Source: Planctomycetota bacterium (GTDB taxonomy: Bacteria > Planctomycetota > MHYJ01 > JACPRB01). Taken from it: a DNA stretch of 16,723 nt. The position numbers and the translations under genes were made by a program. The notes under the pieces are model-generated. The model was not told where the DNA came from. It saw only the letters and a list, made by a program, of their open reading frames with translations, and did not search any database. The stretch's first letter is position 1. Every line of letters starts with the position of its first letter. Positions 1 through 6,732 of the stretch are shown here, piece by piece. Location: contig JACQFK010000500.1 of NCBI GenBank assembly GCA_016200125.1, positions 1 to 16,723 of the forward strand, read 5' to 3'.

Positions 1-1
1 C

Positions 2-322
2 CTGGCGAAGTTGCCGATCGACGACAAGGTCCTCGACGAGGCCCGGGCGCGGCCCTCGGGGATCGCCGACATCCGCCGGCTGGCGGGAGAGCTCGACCGC
101 CTCTGGGTCTCGGACCGCCGCGCGCGGCTGAGCCTGCCCGACCAGAAGGACCTCGCCCTCCTGCTCGGCCTCTACCGCTGCATGGAGCTCTTCCTCGAAG
201 GGAAGACGATCGCCCAGGCGGCGCAGGACCTGCGGCTCGTGGAAGTGTTCCGGACGGCCGGCGAGCTTCCGGCCGACGTCTCCCCCAAGGTCGCCGCCGT
301 CCGCGCCCGGATCAGCAAGTAA
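2..322 (+). CDS. C-terminal part of an unidentified protein (cut by the window edge)
   Basis: The frame is open from the first complete codon to the TAA at 320-322, so this is probably the last ~106 residues of a longer protein. A TTG at 11 could be a start, but there is no Shine-Dalgarno sequence and no reason to prefer it. The visible part is soluble, charged and mostly helical in character, with no Cys, no membrane segment and no motif I recognise. Its stop codon directly abuts the stop of the convergent WD40 gene (TAA at 320-322, TCA at 323-325), so no terminator lies between them. I do not assign a function. Confidence 0.6.
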   Translation: MAKLPIDDKVLDEARARPSGIADIRRLAGELDRLWVSDRRARLSLPDQKDLALLLGLYRCMELFLEGKTIAQAAQDLRLVEVFRTAGELPADVSPKVAAVRARISK

Positions 323-1164
323 TCACTGGCGCCGGGCCGGGACCAGCCGCGCCACGTCCCAGAGCAGGAGCAGGCCCCGCCCATCCGTGGAGACGAGCGT
401 CTTGTCGTCGGGCGAGAAGGCCAGCATCCGCGCCCCCTCGCTGCGGTCCGACGGCTCGGCCACGTTCGCCTCGACCTGCATCAGCTTGAGGTCCCAGAGC
501 TGGAACCCGTTGTCCACGCCGCGGGCCAGCAGCTTCGAATCGTGGGAGATCGTCAGGCCCCGGCGCGCATCGAAGGGCCGCGGCGCCCGATGCCGGGCTC
601 CGGCCAGCACAGGACGCCGGCGTCGGGCGAGAGCGCCAGCGGCGTCGTCGCCTGCGACTGCCAGGTCTCCCGCGGCACCCCCCGCGTCACGTCCCAGCGG
701 CAGATCTCGACGGTCTCCGCCTCGTCCGCCGAGTGGACCACGGAGACGATCGCGCTCCCGTCGAAGGTGAAGGAGAGGCAGATCAGTATGCCCTCGCGCG
801 CCTGGAAGGAAATCCGCTCCCCGCCCGAATCGACCTCCAGGAGCGCGATGCGCCCCTGGACGTCGCCCACCGCGAGCAGCTTCCCGTCCGGGGAGAAGGC
901 CAGCGAGGAGACGACGCCCTTGTAGTTGGCGAAGGTCATCCGGCGCGCGCCCGTCGCGGTCTCCCACAGCGTGATCTCGTCCACCGCCGGATCCGCCGCG
1001 CCGCCGCCGGCCGAGGCGAACATCGCGCCGTCCGGCGAGAACGTGAGCGCATGCAGCCCGCGGACGTGGGCGTCCAGCACCGCGCGGGGGGCGGGCCGCG
1101 GCGCGGGCGGCAGCGAGGAGCAGCCCGCCAGGAGCGCCGCGAGCAGGAGCAGCGGCCGCCTCAT
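323..1164 (-). CDS. WD40 beta-propeller lipoprotein, broken by an apparent 1-base frameshift
   Basis: The predicted product is an exported, lipid-anchored WD40 protein of about 280 residues. The N-terminus MRRPLLLLAALLAGC is a lipoprotein signal peptide with lipobox LAGC (lipidated Cys15). At least five propeller repeats are visible, with F-S-P-D-G/D cores and closing W-D or W-E dipeptides, for example TLWETATG, CRWDVTRG, QLWDLK and LLWDVARL. The start at 1164 fits because it forms an ATGA overlap with the acylase gene upstream. The frame breaks near 580-590: the first ~190 residues are in one frame and the last ~85 in another. Adding one G to the GGG run (minus strand) that encodes the Gly of P-G-I-G joins them as P-G-I-G-A-P-R-P-F-D. 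Probably a base-calling deletion; a true pseudogene is the alternative. WD40 proteins are usually scaffolds, and the partner is unknown. Confidence 0.8.
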
Positions 1165-3313
1165 TTCATCTCCTCGAGCCGCCAGAGGAAGGGCTTGTAT
1201 CCCCACTTCTCGAAGAGCCCCATCTGGTCCTTGAAATGCTTCGACTCGGGCCCCGCATCGACTTCACCTTGCCCACGTCGGCGCCGAAATCGATCAGCGG
1301 CTCCTTCCACGCGAGCGGTTCCGCGCCGGGCTTCATCGCCTCCTTGAGCGCGTCGCGGACGAGCGCCTTCAGGTCGCGGCCGCGGGCGTAGTCGTAGTTC
1401 AGCTTCACCAGGCTCCGGTCGCCCTGGAGCAGGTACAGGAGCGGGTCGACCAGGAAGCGCTGGACGTCCCGGCTGGCGAGCAGGATCGGATCGACGAACT
1501 GGCCGAAGGCGCGCGCCATCGCGATCCGCGCCCACTTCTCCACGAGCGGCGGGCCCGGCCCGCCCTCCACGCTCATGTGATCCCACTTCTCCAGGATCTC
1601 CGCGCCCTTCTTCACGTCCGGATCCTCGCTGCCCTTCGCGGCCTCGAGGATGATCGGCGCGAAGTAGTCCGCCAGGTACGCGTGATACGCGGTCAGGCGC
1701 GCGATCTCGCCGAAGCGGACGGTCGTGAACTTCTCCTCGGCCTCGAGGACGTCGATCATCTTCTTCCCCCAGAAGATCTGGCCGAAGCCGGCGTAGGGCC
1801 AGTCCGCCGCGGGCTTGTTGTTCCAGTTGGCGAACCAGCCCCAGTCGGGATCGACCTTCTGGGGCCACTGTTCCGGGGTCAGGAAGCCTTCCCACTCCAT
1901 CCCGCCCTTCCCGTCCTGCGGGAAGCGCGGATCGTGGCCGGCCTTGCGGACCGGATGGGCGCCGCAGTACCAGAACCCGATGTGGCCGTCGCGCGTGGCG
2001 CAGAAGAAGTTGTGGCTCGTCACGATCTTGCGCACCGCCGTCTGGAATTCCGCGACCGTGCCCGCGAAGTTCAGGTCGAAGACGCCCTCGAAGGTCTTCT
2101 GCTCGCTCTTCCAGAAGGACATCCGCATCGAGTGGGCGCGGTGGTTCTTCAGGTCCGGCTCGCCGGCCAGCGGCCCGTAGACCGACCGGTAGACGCGGAC
2201 CTTTTCAGCCGGTCCGCCGCGGACCTTGATCTCCCGCTCCAGGATCTCGAACTTCTTCCAGGCGTCGTGATAGCGGTATTCCTCGGGGTTGTCCGGATTG
2301 AGGTCGAGCACGTAGGTGTCGACGAGGTCCGCGCCGCCGGAGGTCGTGGTCCAGGCGATGCGGTCGTTCCATCCGATCATGACGCCGGGAGCGCCCGGGA
2401 AGGTCATGCCCGCGACCTGCATCCCCTCGGCGACGAGGTGGATCTCGTTGCAGATCGACGGCGTCCCGAAGCCCATCATCGGACCGCCGTAGAGGAGCGG
2501 GTTCCCGGTCGCCGATTTCCTGGGAGCGGCGACCCAGGCATTCGAACCGAAGTAGGCGGGCATCCCCAGCGCCGCGCGCGACGCGAGGATCTCGTCCAGC
2601 TCGGCGCGGTAGCCGGCGTAGGCCTCGTCGCTCATCGCCGGACCGGGGGCGCAGCCCTTCTTCGTGTCCGCCTTCGGGCGGGTCTGATCGTTCATCGTGC
2701 AGGGCGCCGCGGCGTCCTTCTCGCGCAGGAGGTCGCCGACGATCTTCTTCGCGTCCTCGGCGCCCACTTTCTTCGAGAGCTCGCCGAAGACGCGCGCGAC
2801 CGTGAGCTCGTTGTCCCCCGCCTCCCCGAAGCGCCGGGCCATCGCGACGCCGACGGCCACGCAGTCGGTCTCGGTCCAGGGCCGGGGCTTCTCCCCGGGC
2901 GGCGCGTACTCGGGCGGCAGGGGCGCGCCCGAAGCGAGCCAGGCGTTCACGCCTTCCGTGTACGCCGTCACGGCGGAGCGGAAGCGCTCGCCGCTGGCGG
3001 CGAACATCTCCCGCAGCTCCGCCTCGGTGTAGCCGCGGCGGAGTCGGTCGCGGTCGTTCGCCAGCCCGTCGCGGCCGCGGAGCTCCGAGCCCTGGCCCTT
3101 CGCGCCGCGGCGGAAGAGGTCCATCTGGTAGAAGCGGTCCTCGCACTCCAGGTAGCCCTGGGCCCAGAAGGCGCCGGGGAGGGACCTGGCGAAGACGTGG
3201 GGGATGCCCCAGGAGTCGCGGTAGACGCGGATCTCCTCGTCGCCGCGCTTGAGCGTGGACCAGCCCTCGGCCTCGGGCGCCAGGAGGACGAGGAGCGTCA
3301 GGAGCGCCTTCAT
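1161..3313 (-). CDS. Penicillin acylase family N-terminal-nucleophile hydrolase (3' end frameshifted)
   Basis: This is a secreted amidohydrolase of the penicillin acylase (Ntn) family, which cleaves acyl-amide bonds such as those of beta-lactams or acyl-homoserine lactones; the substrate here is unknown. Residues 1-17 look like a signal peptide. The family autoprocessing site is FGSNAW, so Ser257 would be the N-terminal nucleophile of the beta chain. Further family marks are G-W-N-D at 314-317 followed by R-I-A-W-T-T-T, and W-N-N-K-P at 497-501 with the likely oxyanion-hole Asn. The length (~717 aa) is normal for the family. The original frame ends at 1166 with a Ser/Arg-rich nonsense tail. 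One extra G in the GGGG run near 1254 instead gives GPESKHFKDQMGLFEKWGY and a stop at 1161, forming an ATGA overlap with the WD40 gene. The start at 3313 overlaps the ruvX stop the same way (TCAT, 3310-3313). Confidence 0.9.
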
Positions 3314-3708
3314 CGGGGCCTCTTCAGGTAGCTCTCGAGGATCACGATCGCCGCCGCGACGTCGGCCCGCTTGCGGCGGTCCTTGCGGTCCAGGCCCGCC
3401 TGCCGGAGCCGCGACTGCCCTTCCGCGGTCGACAGCCGCTCATCCCATGGAACGACGGGGACGGCGACCTGGATCTTCAGTTCCTCGATGAAGTCCAGCG
3501 CCCGCTGGGCGCTCGGGCCGACCGTTCCGTCCATGTTGAGCGGCAGTCCCACGATCACCTCGTCGGCCTCCTGTTCGAGGGCCAGGGTCGCGACGTCGAC
3601 GGCCGAGACGTTCTCCAGCGTGGGGAGCGCCAGCGCCATCTTGCCCTGCGGGTCGCTGATCGCGAAGCCCGTCCGCCGGGTCCCCAAATCCACGGCAAGT
3701 ATCTTCAT
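3310..3708 (-). CDS. ruvX: RuvX/YqgF family putative Holliday junction resolvase / pre-16S rRNA nuclease
   Basis: A 132-residue RNase-H-fold nuclease, the usual family length. The N-terminal strand MKILAVDLGTRRTGFAISD carries the first catalytic Asp (D7) in D-L-G-T-x-R-x-G. V-G-L-P-L-N-M-D-G-T follows in the middle, then W-D-E-R-L-S-T with the acidic active-site residue, and a C-terminal K-R-A-D-V-A-A-A motif with the last Asp. In E. coli YqgF is linked to 5' processing of 16S rRNA; a role in recombination is inferred from the fold. The gene starts 9 nt after the stop of the guanylyltransferase gene and overlaps the acylase start by 4 nt (ATGA), so it sits in the middle of an operon and probably depends on the promoter near 4792-4820. 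Confidence 0.93.
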   Translation of the reverse strand: MKILAVDLGTRRTGFAISDPQGKMALALPTLENVSAVDVATLALEQEADEVIVGLPLNMDGTVGPSAQRALDFIEELKIQVAVPVVPWDERLSTAEGQSRLRQAGLDRKDRRKRADVAAAIVILESYLKRPR

Positions 3709-3717
3709 CTCGGCGGA

Positions 3718-4785
3718 CTAGAGATGCTTCTCCTGCCCCTTGGCCTGGATCTGCTCGACCAGCTTCTTGAGCTCCTCGGAGCGGCTCTTCGGGCAGACGA
3801 GCGTCGCGTCGGGCGTGTGGACGACGACGTACCCGTCCAGCCCCAGCACGCCGACCAGGTGGTTGGGGTCGGAGGAGAGGACGAGCGAGTCCCGCGTCTC
3901 GACCGCGAGGACCTTGCCGTCGACGGCGTTGCCGGCGGCGTCCTTCGGCCGGCGGTCGGCCGCGGCGCTCCAGGAGCCCACGTCGTCCCACTCGAAGTCC
4001 GGCTCGATCATGAGGACCTGCCCCGCCTTCTCCATCACCCCGTAGTCGATGGAGACGCGCTTCAGCTTCGCGTACTCGCGCGTCAGGACCGAGGGGAGCC
4101 GGCTCGTGCCGAGGGCCCCCTCGATCTCCTTCAGCGACGCCGCGAGCTCCGGCAGGCAGCGGTTGATCTCCGCGAGGATCGCCCCCGCCTCCCAGACGAA
4201 GATGCCGCCGTTCCAGAAGTAGTCCCCGCTGCGGAGGAACTCGGCGGCGACCTCCGGCTTCGGCTTCTCGCAGAAGCGGCGGACGCGGGCCGCGTCGCCC
4301 ACCGGCTCCCCCTTCTGCAGGTAGCCGTAGCAGGTCGCGGCGTAGCGCGGCTTGATGCCGAAGGTGACGAGCGCCCCCGTCCGCGCGGCCTCGCGCGCCT
4401 TCAGGAGCGCGTTCTGGAACTTCAGCGGATCGTCGATGAAGTGGTCCGCCGGGAGCACGGCGAAGGCGGCCTCGTGATCGCGCCAGTGGAGGAAGGTGGC
4501 CGCCAGGCCGATCGCGGCGGCCGTGTCGCGGCCCATCGGCTCGTCGATGATGTTCTCCTGCGGGACGATGTCGAGGTCGCGCCGCACCAGGTCCGAATGC
4601 TCGTGGGCGGTGACGACGAAGACCTGCCTCGCGTCGAAGAGCGGGAAGAGCCGCTCCACGGTCTGGCGGACCATGGTGGCGCCCCCGAGGATCGGCAGGG
4701 TCTGCTTGGGCCGATGCTTGCGGGAGAGCGGCCAGAAGCGGGTGCCGCTGCCCCCCGCCATCACCACCGCGTAGAAGTGCTCCAC
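3718..4785 (-). CDS. manC: Mannose-1-phosphate guanylyltransferase (GDP-mannose pyrophosphorylase)
   Basis: Converts mannose-1-phosphate and GTP to GDP-mannose for polysaccharide or glycan synthesis in the cytoplasm. The 355-residue protein is a single nucleotidyltransferase domain without the C-terminal phosphomannose isomerase part of bifunctional forms. Diagnostic motifs are the nucleotide-binding loop A-G-G-S-G-T-R-F-W-P-L-S-R (10-22), the following R-P-K-Q, V-L-P-A-D-H-F-I-D-D in the middle, F-C-E-K-P, F-W-N-G-G-I-F-V-W, and S-I-D-Y-G-V-M-E-K with D-F-E-W-D-D-V-G-S-W. The start codon is GTG at 4785-4783; no Shine-Dalgarno sequence precedes it, but a consensus -10 box ends 6 nt upstream, which fits a leaderless mRNA. 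It is the first gene of the operon continuing into ruvX, the acylase and the WD40 gene. The product could also act on a related sugar phosphate. Confidence 0.93.
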   Translation of the reverse strand: MEHFYAVVMAGGSGTRFWPLSRKHRPKQTLPILGGATMVRQTVERLFPLFDARQVFVVTAHEHSDLVRRDLDIVPQENIIDEPMGRDTAAAIGLAATFLHWRDHEAAFAVLPADHFIDDPLKFQNALLKAREAARTGALVTFGIKPRYAATCYGYLQKGEPVGDAARVRRFCEKPKPEVAAEFLRSGDYFWNGGIFVWEAGAILAEINRCLPELAASLKEIEGALGTSRLPSVLTREYAKLKRVSIDYGVMEKAGQVLMIEPDFEWDDVGSWSAAADRRPKDAAGNAVDGKVLAVETRDSLVLSSDPNHLVGVLGLDGYVVVHTPDATLVCPKSRSEELKKLVEQIQAKGQEKHL

Positions 4786-4791
4786 GGGCCG

Positions 4792-4820
4792 ATTATATCA
4801 ACGCTCCCAGGCGGGGTCGA
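4792..4820 (-). promoter_or_regulatory. Sigma70-type promoter of the manC-ruvX-acylase-WD40 operon
   Basis: On the minus strand TCGACC (4820-4815, 4 of 6 to TTGACA) is followed by a 17-nt spacer and a perfect TATAAT (4797-4792). The GTG start at 4785 lies after exactly 6 nt, where transcription would be expected to begin. This supports both the promoter and the GTG start, and predicts a leaderless transcript. Confidence 0.65.
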
Positions 4821-4823
4821 CGA

Positions 4824-5687
4824 TCAGTCCAGCTTCGACCAGCCCTCCTTGTCGGGGTCGATCGGATAGGTGTCCGGTCTCGCTCCCTGGTCGACCCGCT
4901 TCCGATAAGTCGTCCCCTCGTCGCTGATGATGAAGAAATACTTTCCAGCGGAGGGGTTGTCGGGATAAGCCAGGGCCGCGAAGCGTTTCGGATCCGGGGT
5001 CGTCTCGTCCGGAAATTTCAGCGACTTGAACCAGTAGCCCAATTTCGCCGACTTGCCTCCCAGGCTGCCGAGGTCGACCGCGGAGGCCGCATCCGCGCAG
5101 GCCACCGACTGCTGGATCAGCTTGAGCGGCTGACCCGTAGAGGGTGTGAACGCGAAGAGTCCGGCGATGTCCTTTCGCCAGTAGTCCTTGACCCCGTTTT
5201 CGTCGAGATCCCGGGAGGCGAACGCCATTTGGGCGCTGTAGATGGACCGGAGCGCGGCGAATCCATTGCGCTCGAAGGAGGCCCTTGAGTTGGCGTCGAC
5301 CAGCGTCGCGGGGCCTCTCAGCAGCCAGCCCGTCTGATGGGCCACCGCGGTCACGGCCATCCCCGCGGCGAACATCAGGACAATGATGCCCAGGCCGGCC
5401 GCCGTCCAGCGCGGCCGCCAGGGATCCGCATGCCCGGTGCCGGCCCAGAGCCAGCGGCAGAAGCGATGGCCGAGCCCCGCCGTCAGCAGGAGGCAGACGA
5501 CCAGCATCCCCAGGCCGCTCCAGTTCAGGGTGACCTGGGGCAGGACGGCGAACGCGTGGATGGCCCACCCGGTCGCCAGGTGAACGAGGGCTTCGATGAG
5601 CCAGACATCGATGAAGCCGATCAGGATGCCGAACAAGAGGACCAGGAAGAGAATGATCCCCAGGGCGGTCCAGGCCGCCCGCTTCAC
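4824..5687 (-). CDS. Membrane protein with pseudopilin-like extracytoplasmic domain, unknown function
   Basis: A 287-residue protein with three hydrophobic segments (about residues 5-30, 58-73 and 96-116) and a soluble C-terminal domain. That domain begins S-F-E-R-N-G-F-A-A-L-R-S-I-Y-S-A-Q and continues through D-L-D-E-N-G-V-K-D-Y-W to G-K-Y-F-F-I-I-S-D-E-G-T-T-Y-R-K. This pattern (a helix with S-A-Q, then D-x-x-x-N-G-V, then a repeated extended strand) resembles the globular part of type II pseudopilin or DUF2950-like proteins; I claim only a resemblance. The start is GTG at 5687, chosen because it overlaps the upstream stop as GTGA (5684-5687). It is translationally coupled to the small membrane protein upstream, so the two probably act together at the inner membrane. 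Specific function unknown. Confidence 0.8.
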   Translation of the reverse strand: MKRAAWTALGIILFLVLLFGILIGFIDVWLIEALVHLATGWAIHAFAVLPQVTLNWSGLGMLVVCLLLTAGLGHRFCRWLWAGTGHADPWRPRWTAAGLGIIVLMFAAGMAVTAVAHQTGWLLRGPATLVDANSRASFERNGFAALRSIYSAQMAFASRDLDENGVKDYWRKDIAGLFAFTPSTGQPLKLIQQSVACADAASAVDLGSLGGKSAKLGYWFKSLKFPDETTPDPKRFAALAYPDNPSAGKYFFIISDEGTTYRKRVDQGARPDTYPIDPDKEGWSKLD

Positions 5688-6058
5688 TTCGGGCCGTCCT
5701 TGAGCCGGTAGGTCGCCCCCTGCTTCTCCCAGGCGCCCGGCGTCATCAGCTCGCGCGCGCCCGAGATCATCGTCAGCACGAGGAGGAACAGCAGGCCCCA
5801 GAGCGCGACCGCGGTCAGGGCCTTCGGGTAGGTCATGCGCGGGAGCTTCGCGAAATCCTTCGCCAGGTAGTTCCAGAGCCCCTTGACGCAGAGGGCGAGG
5901 AGGAGCACCAGGATCAGGAAGAAGGAGATGCTGTCCAGCCGCGCCCGACCGATGTCCGTCAGCGTGAACGAGGGCATGCCGGCGTGGGCGGGGAGCGCCC
6001 CGCAGAGCATCAGGAGGCCCGCCGCCAGGATCCGGAACCCCTTCCCCGAGGCGCTCAT
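5684..6058 (-). CDS. Small membrane protein with signal peptide, unknown function
   Basis: A 124-residue protein. Residues 1-26 look like a cleavable signal peptide ending A-L-P-A-H-A. Two transmembrane segments follow (about 44-63 and 82-101), separated by a short basic loop with W-N-Y-L-A-K-D-F-A-K-L-P-R, and the C-terminus is polar. I chose ATG at 6058 over an in-frame start at 6106 because the signal peptide then sits at the N-terminus and a TATCAT -10 box lies 6 nt upstream, as for a leaderless transcript. It overlaps the next gene by GTGA. I do not recognise a family; the pair looks like a two-gene membrane unit. Confidence 0.8.
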   Translation of the reverse strand: MSASGKGFRILAAGLLMLCGALPAHAGMPSFTLTDIGRARLDSISFFLILVLLLALCVKGLWNYLAKDFAKLPRMTYPKALTAVALWGLLFLLVLTMISGARELMTPGAWEKQGATYRLKDGPK

Positions 6059-6064
6059 GAGTTG

Positions 6065-6094
6065 ATGATACCGGGGCCCTCCCGACCATCGCAA
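6065..6094 (-). promoter_or_regulatory. Probable promoter of the two-gene membrane-protein unit
   Basis: On the minus strand TTGCGA (6094-6089, 4 of 6) is followed by an 18-nt spacer and TATCAT (6070-6065, 5 of 6). The ATG at 6058 follows after exactly 6 nt with no Shine-Dalgarno sequence, the same geometry as at manC. It lies in the 88-bp gap to the divergent Cys-rich gene; I found no convincing promoter for that gene in the gap. Confidence 0.5.
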
Positions 6095-6146
6095 CCGGAG
6101 ATGCACGAAACGTGTTCCAAGGGTAGTCTAATTGGAAGAGGACCCT

Positions 6147-6620
6147 ATGACCTTCGCGAGGATCTCCCTGGGCCTGCTCTGCGCGCTGGCGGCCATGACC
6201 GCCGCCGCCCTGACCCAGGACGGCGACAAGAAAGCGGCGATCCCCTGCGACGTCGCCGCCGTGGAAGACGCCGTCTGGTGCTCCAAGTGCAAGAAGACGC
6301 GCGAGAAGGAGCAGCTGGAGGGGGAGAAGTGCAAGGACTGCCAAACCGTCACCGAAAAGCTCAAGGTCTGCGTCAAGAAGTGGATCCCCCGCTGCGGCAT
6401 GCACGGCCAGTCGCCCCACCTGGAGAACTGCTGCAAGAGCAAGAAGTGCTGCGTCTTCGAGACCCAGAAGGTCCCCGTGGTCTTCAAGTGCATGGGCTGC
6501 GGCCAGTCGGCCCGCGACGAGGCGAAGATCGCCCACGAGGCCAAGGAGCACGAGAAGAAGATCCTGAAGGCCTGCGAGGCCTCGGGGACTCCCCCCCACG
6601 GCGGGGAGCCCATCAAGTAA
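6147..6620 (+). CDS. Small secreted Cys-rich (zinc-ribbon-like) protein, first of three paralogues
   Basis: A 157-residue exported protein. Residues 1 to about 22 form a signal peptide (MTFARISLGLLCALAAMTAA). The mature part carries many Cys in ribbon-like pairs: C-S-K-C, then G-E-K-C-K-D-C, then V-C-V-K-K, C-G-M-H, N-C-C-K-S-K-K-C-C, and C-M-G-C-G. It ends K-A-C-E-A-S-G-T-P-P-H-G-G. The same ending and Cys order recur at the C-terminus of the next two genes, so this is one family. ATG at 6147 is chosen over TTG at 6132 because GAGG at 6138-6141 is a Shine-Dalgarno sequence 5 nt upstream and the signal peptide then begins correctly. Binding of zinc or another soft metal outside the cytoplasm is inference from the Cys spacing. 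I do not recognise a named family. Confidence 0.85.
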   Translation: MTFARISLGLLCALAAMTAAALTQDGDKKAAIPCDVAAVEDAVWCSKCKKTREKEQLEGEKCKDCQTVTEKLKVCVKKWIPRCGMHGQSPHLENCCKSKKCCVFETQKVPVVFKCMGCGQSARDEAKIAHEAKEHEKKILKACEASGTPPHGGEPIK

Positions 6621-6635
6621 GGGTTCCGCGCCCGG

Positions 6636-6676
6636 GGTCAACGGATTGACCGGGAAAAGCGTAATACTACTATACT
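6636..6676 (+). promoter_or_regulatory. Promoter with an inverted repeat over the -35 box, upstream of the FHA gene
   Basis: TTGACC (6646-6651, 5 of 6) and TATACT (6671-6676, 5 of 6) are separated by 19 nt, slightly long for sigma70; TACTAT at 6668 would give 16 nt. A perfect 6-bp dyad GGTCAA-CGGA-TTGACC (6636-6651) contains the whole -35 box in its right half, the position of a repressor operator. Outer CCC (6631-6633) and GGG (6652-6654) could extend it as a hairpin, but no T-run follows, so it is not an intrinsic terminator. Confidence 0.45.
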
Positions 6677-6690
6677 GGCCGTCGGTGGAA

Positions 6691-6718
6691 GGGTTCGAAC
6701 CCGGCCCCTAGGGGGGCC
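6691..6718 (+). promoter_or_regulatory. Palindrome and GC hairpin in the 5' leader of the FHA gene
   Basis: GGGTTCGAACCC (6691-6702) is a perfect 12-bp palindrome. It is followed directly by GGCCCC-TAGG-GGGGCC (6703-6718), a 6-bp GC stem with a 4-nt loop ending 4 nt before the Shine-Dalgarno sequence (GGAGG, 6723-6727). Both lie after the predicted transcription start (~6683). They may bind a regulator or control ribosome access; this is inference from position. Confidence 0.35.
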
Positions 6719-6732
6719 GCTTGGAGGCGGGA

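Noticed and set aside
1577..3331. Long plus-strand open frame opposite the acylase gene (584 codons)
   Set aside because: It is a high-GC antisense shadow: the product is low-complexity Val/Arg/Leu/Gly-rich, while the opposite strand encodes clear penicillin-acylase motifs.
5688..6641. Upstream extension of the pseudopilin-like gene to 6641 in the same frame
   Set aside because: It would run antisense through the Cys-rich gene and through the overlapping small membrane protein gene; the GTGA junction at 5684-5687 gives a much better start.
6685..6712. GGTTCGAACCC resembles the T-arm of a tRNA
   Set aside because: No anticodon arm, acceptor stem partner or D-arm could be found around it; the match is explained by a perfect 12-bp palindrome.
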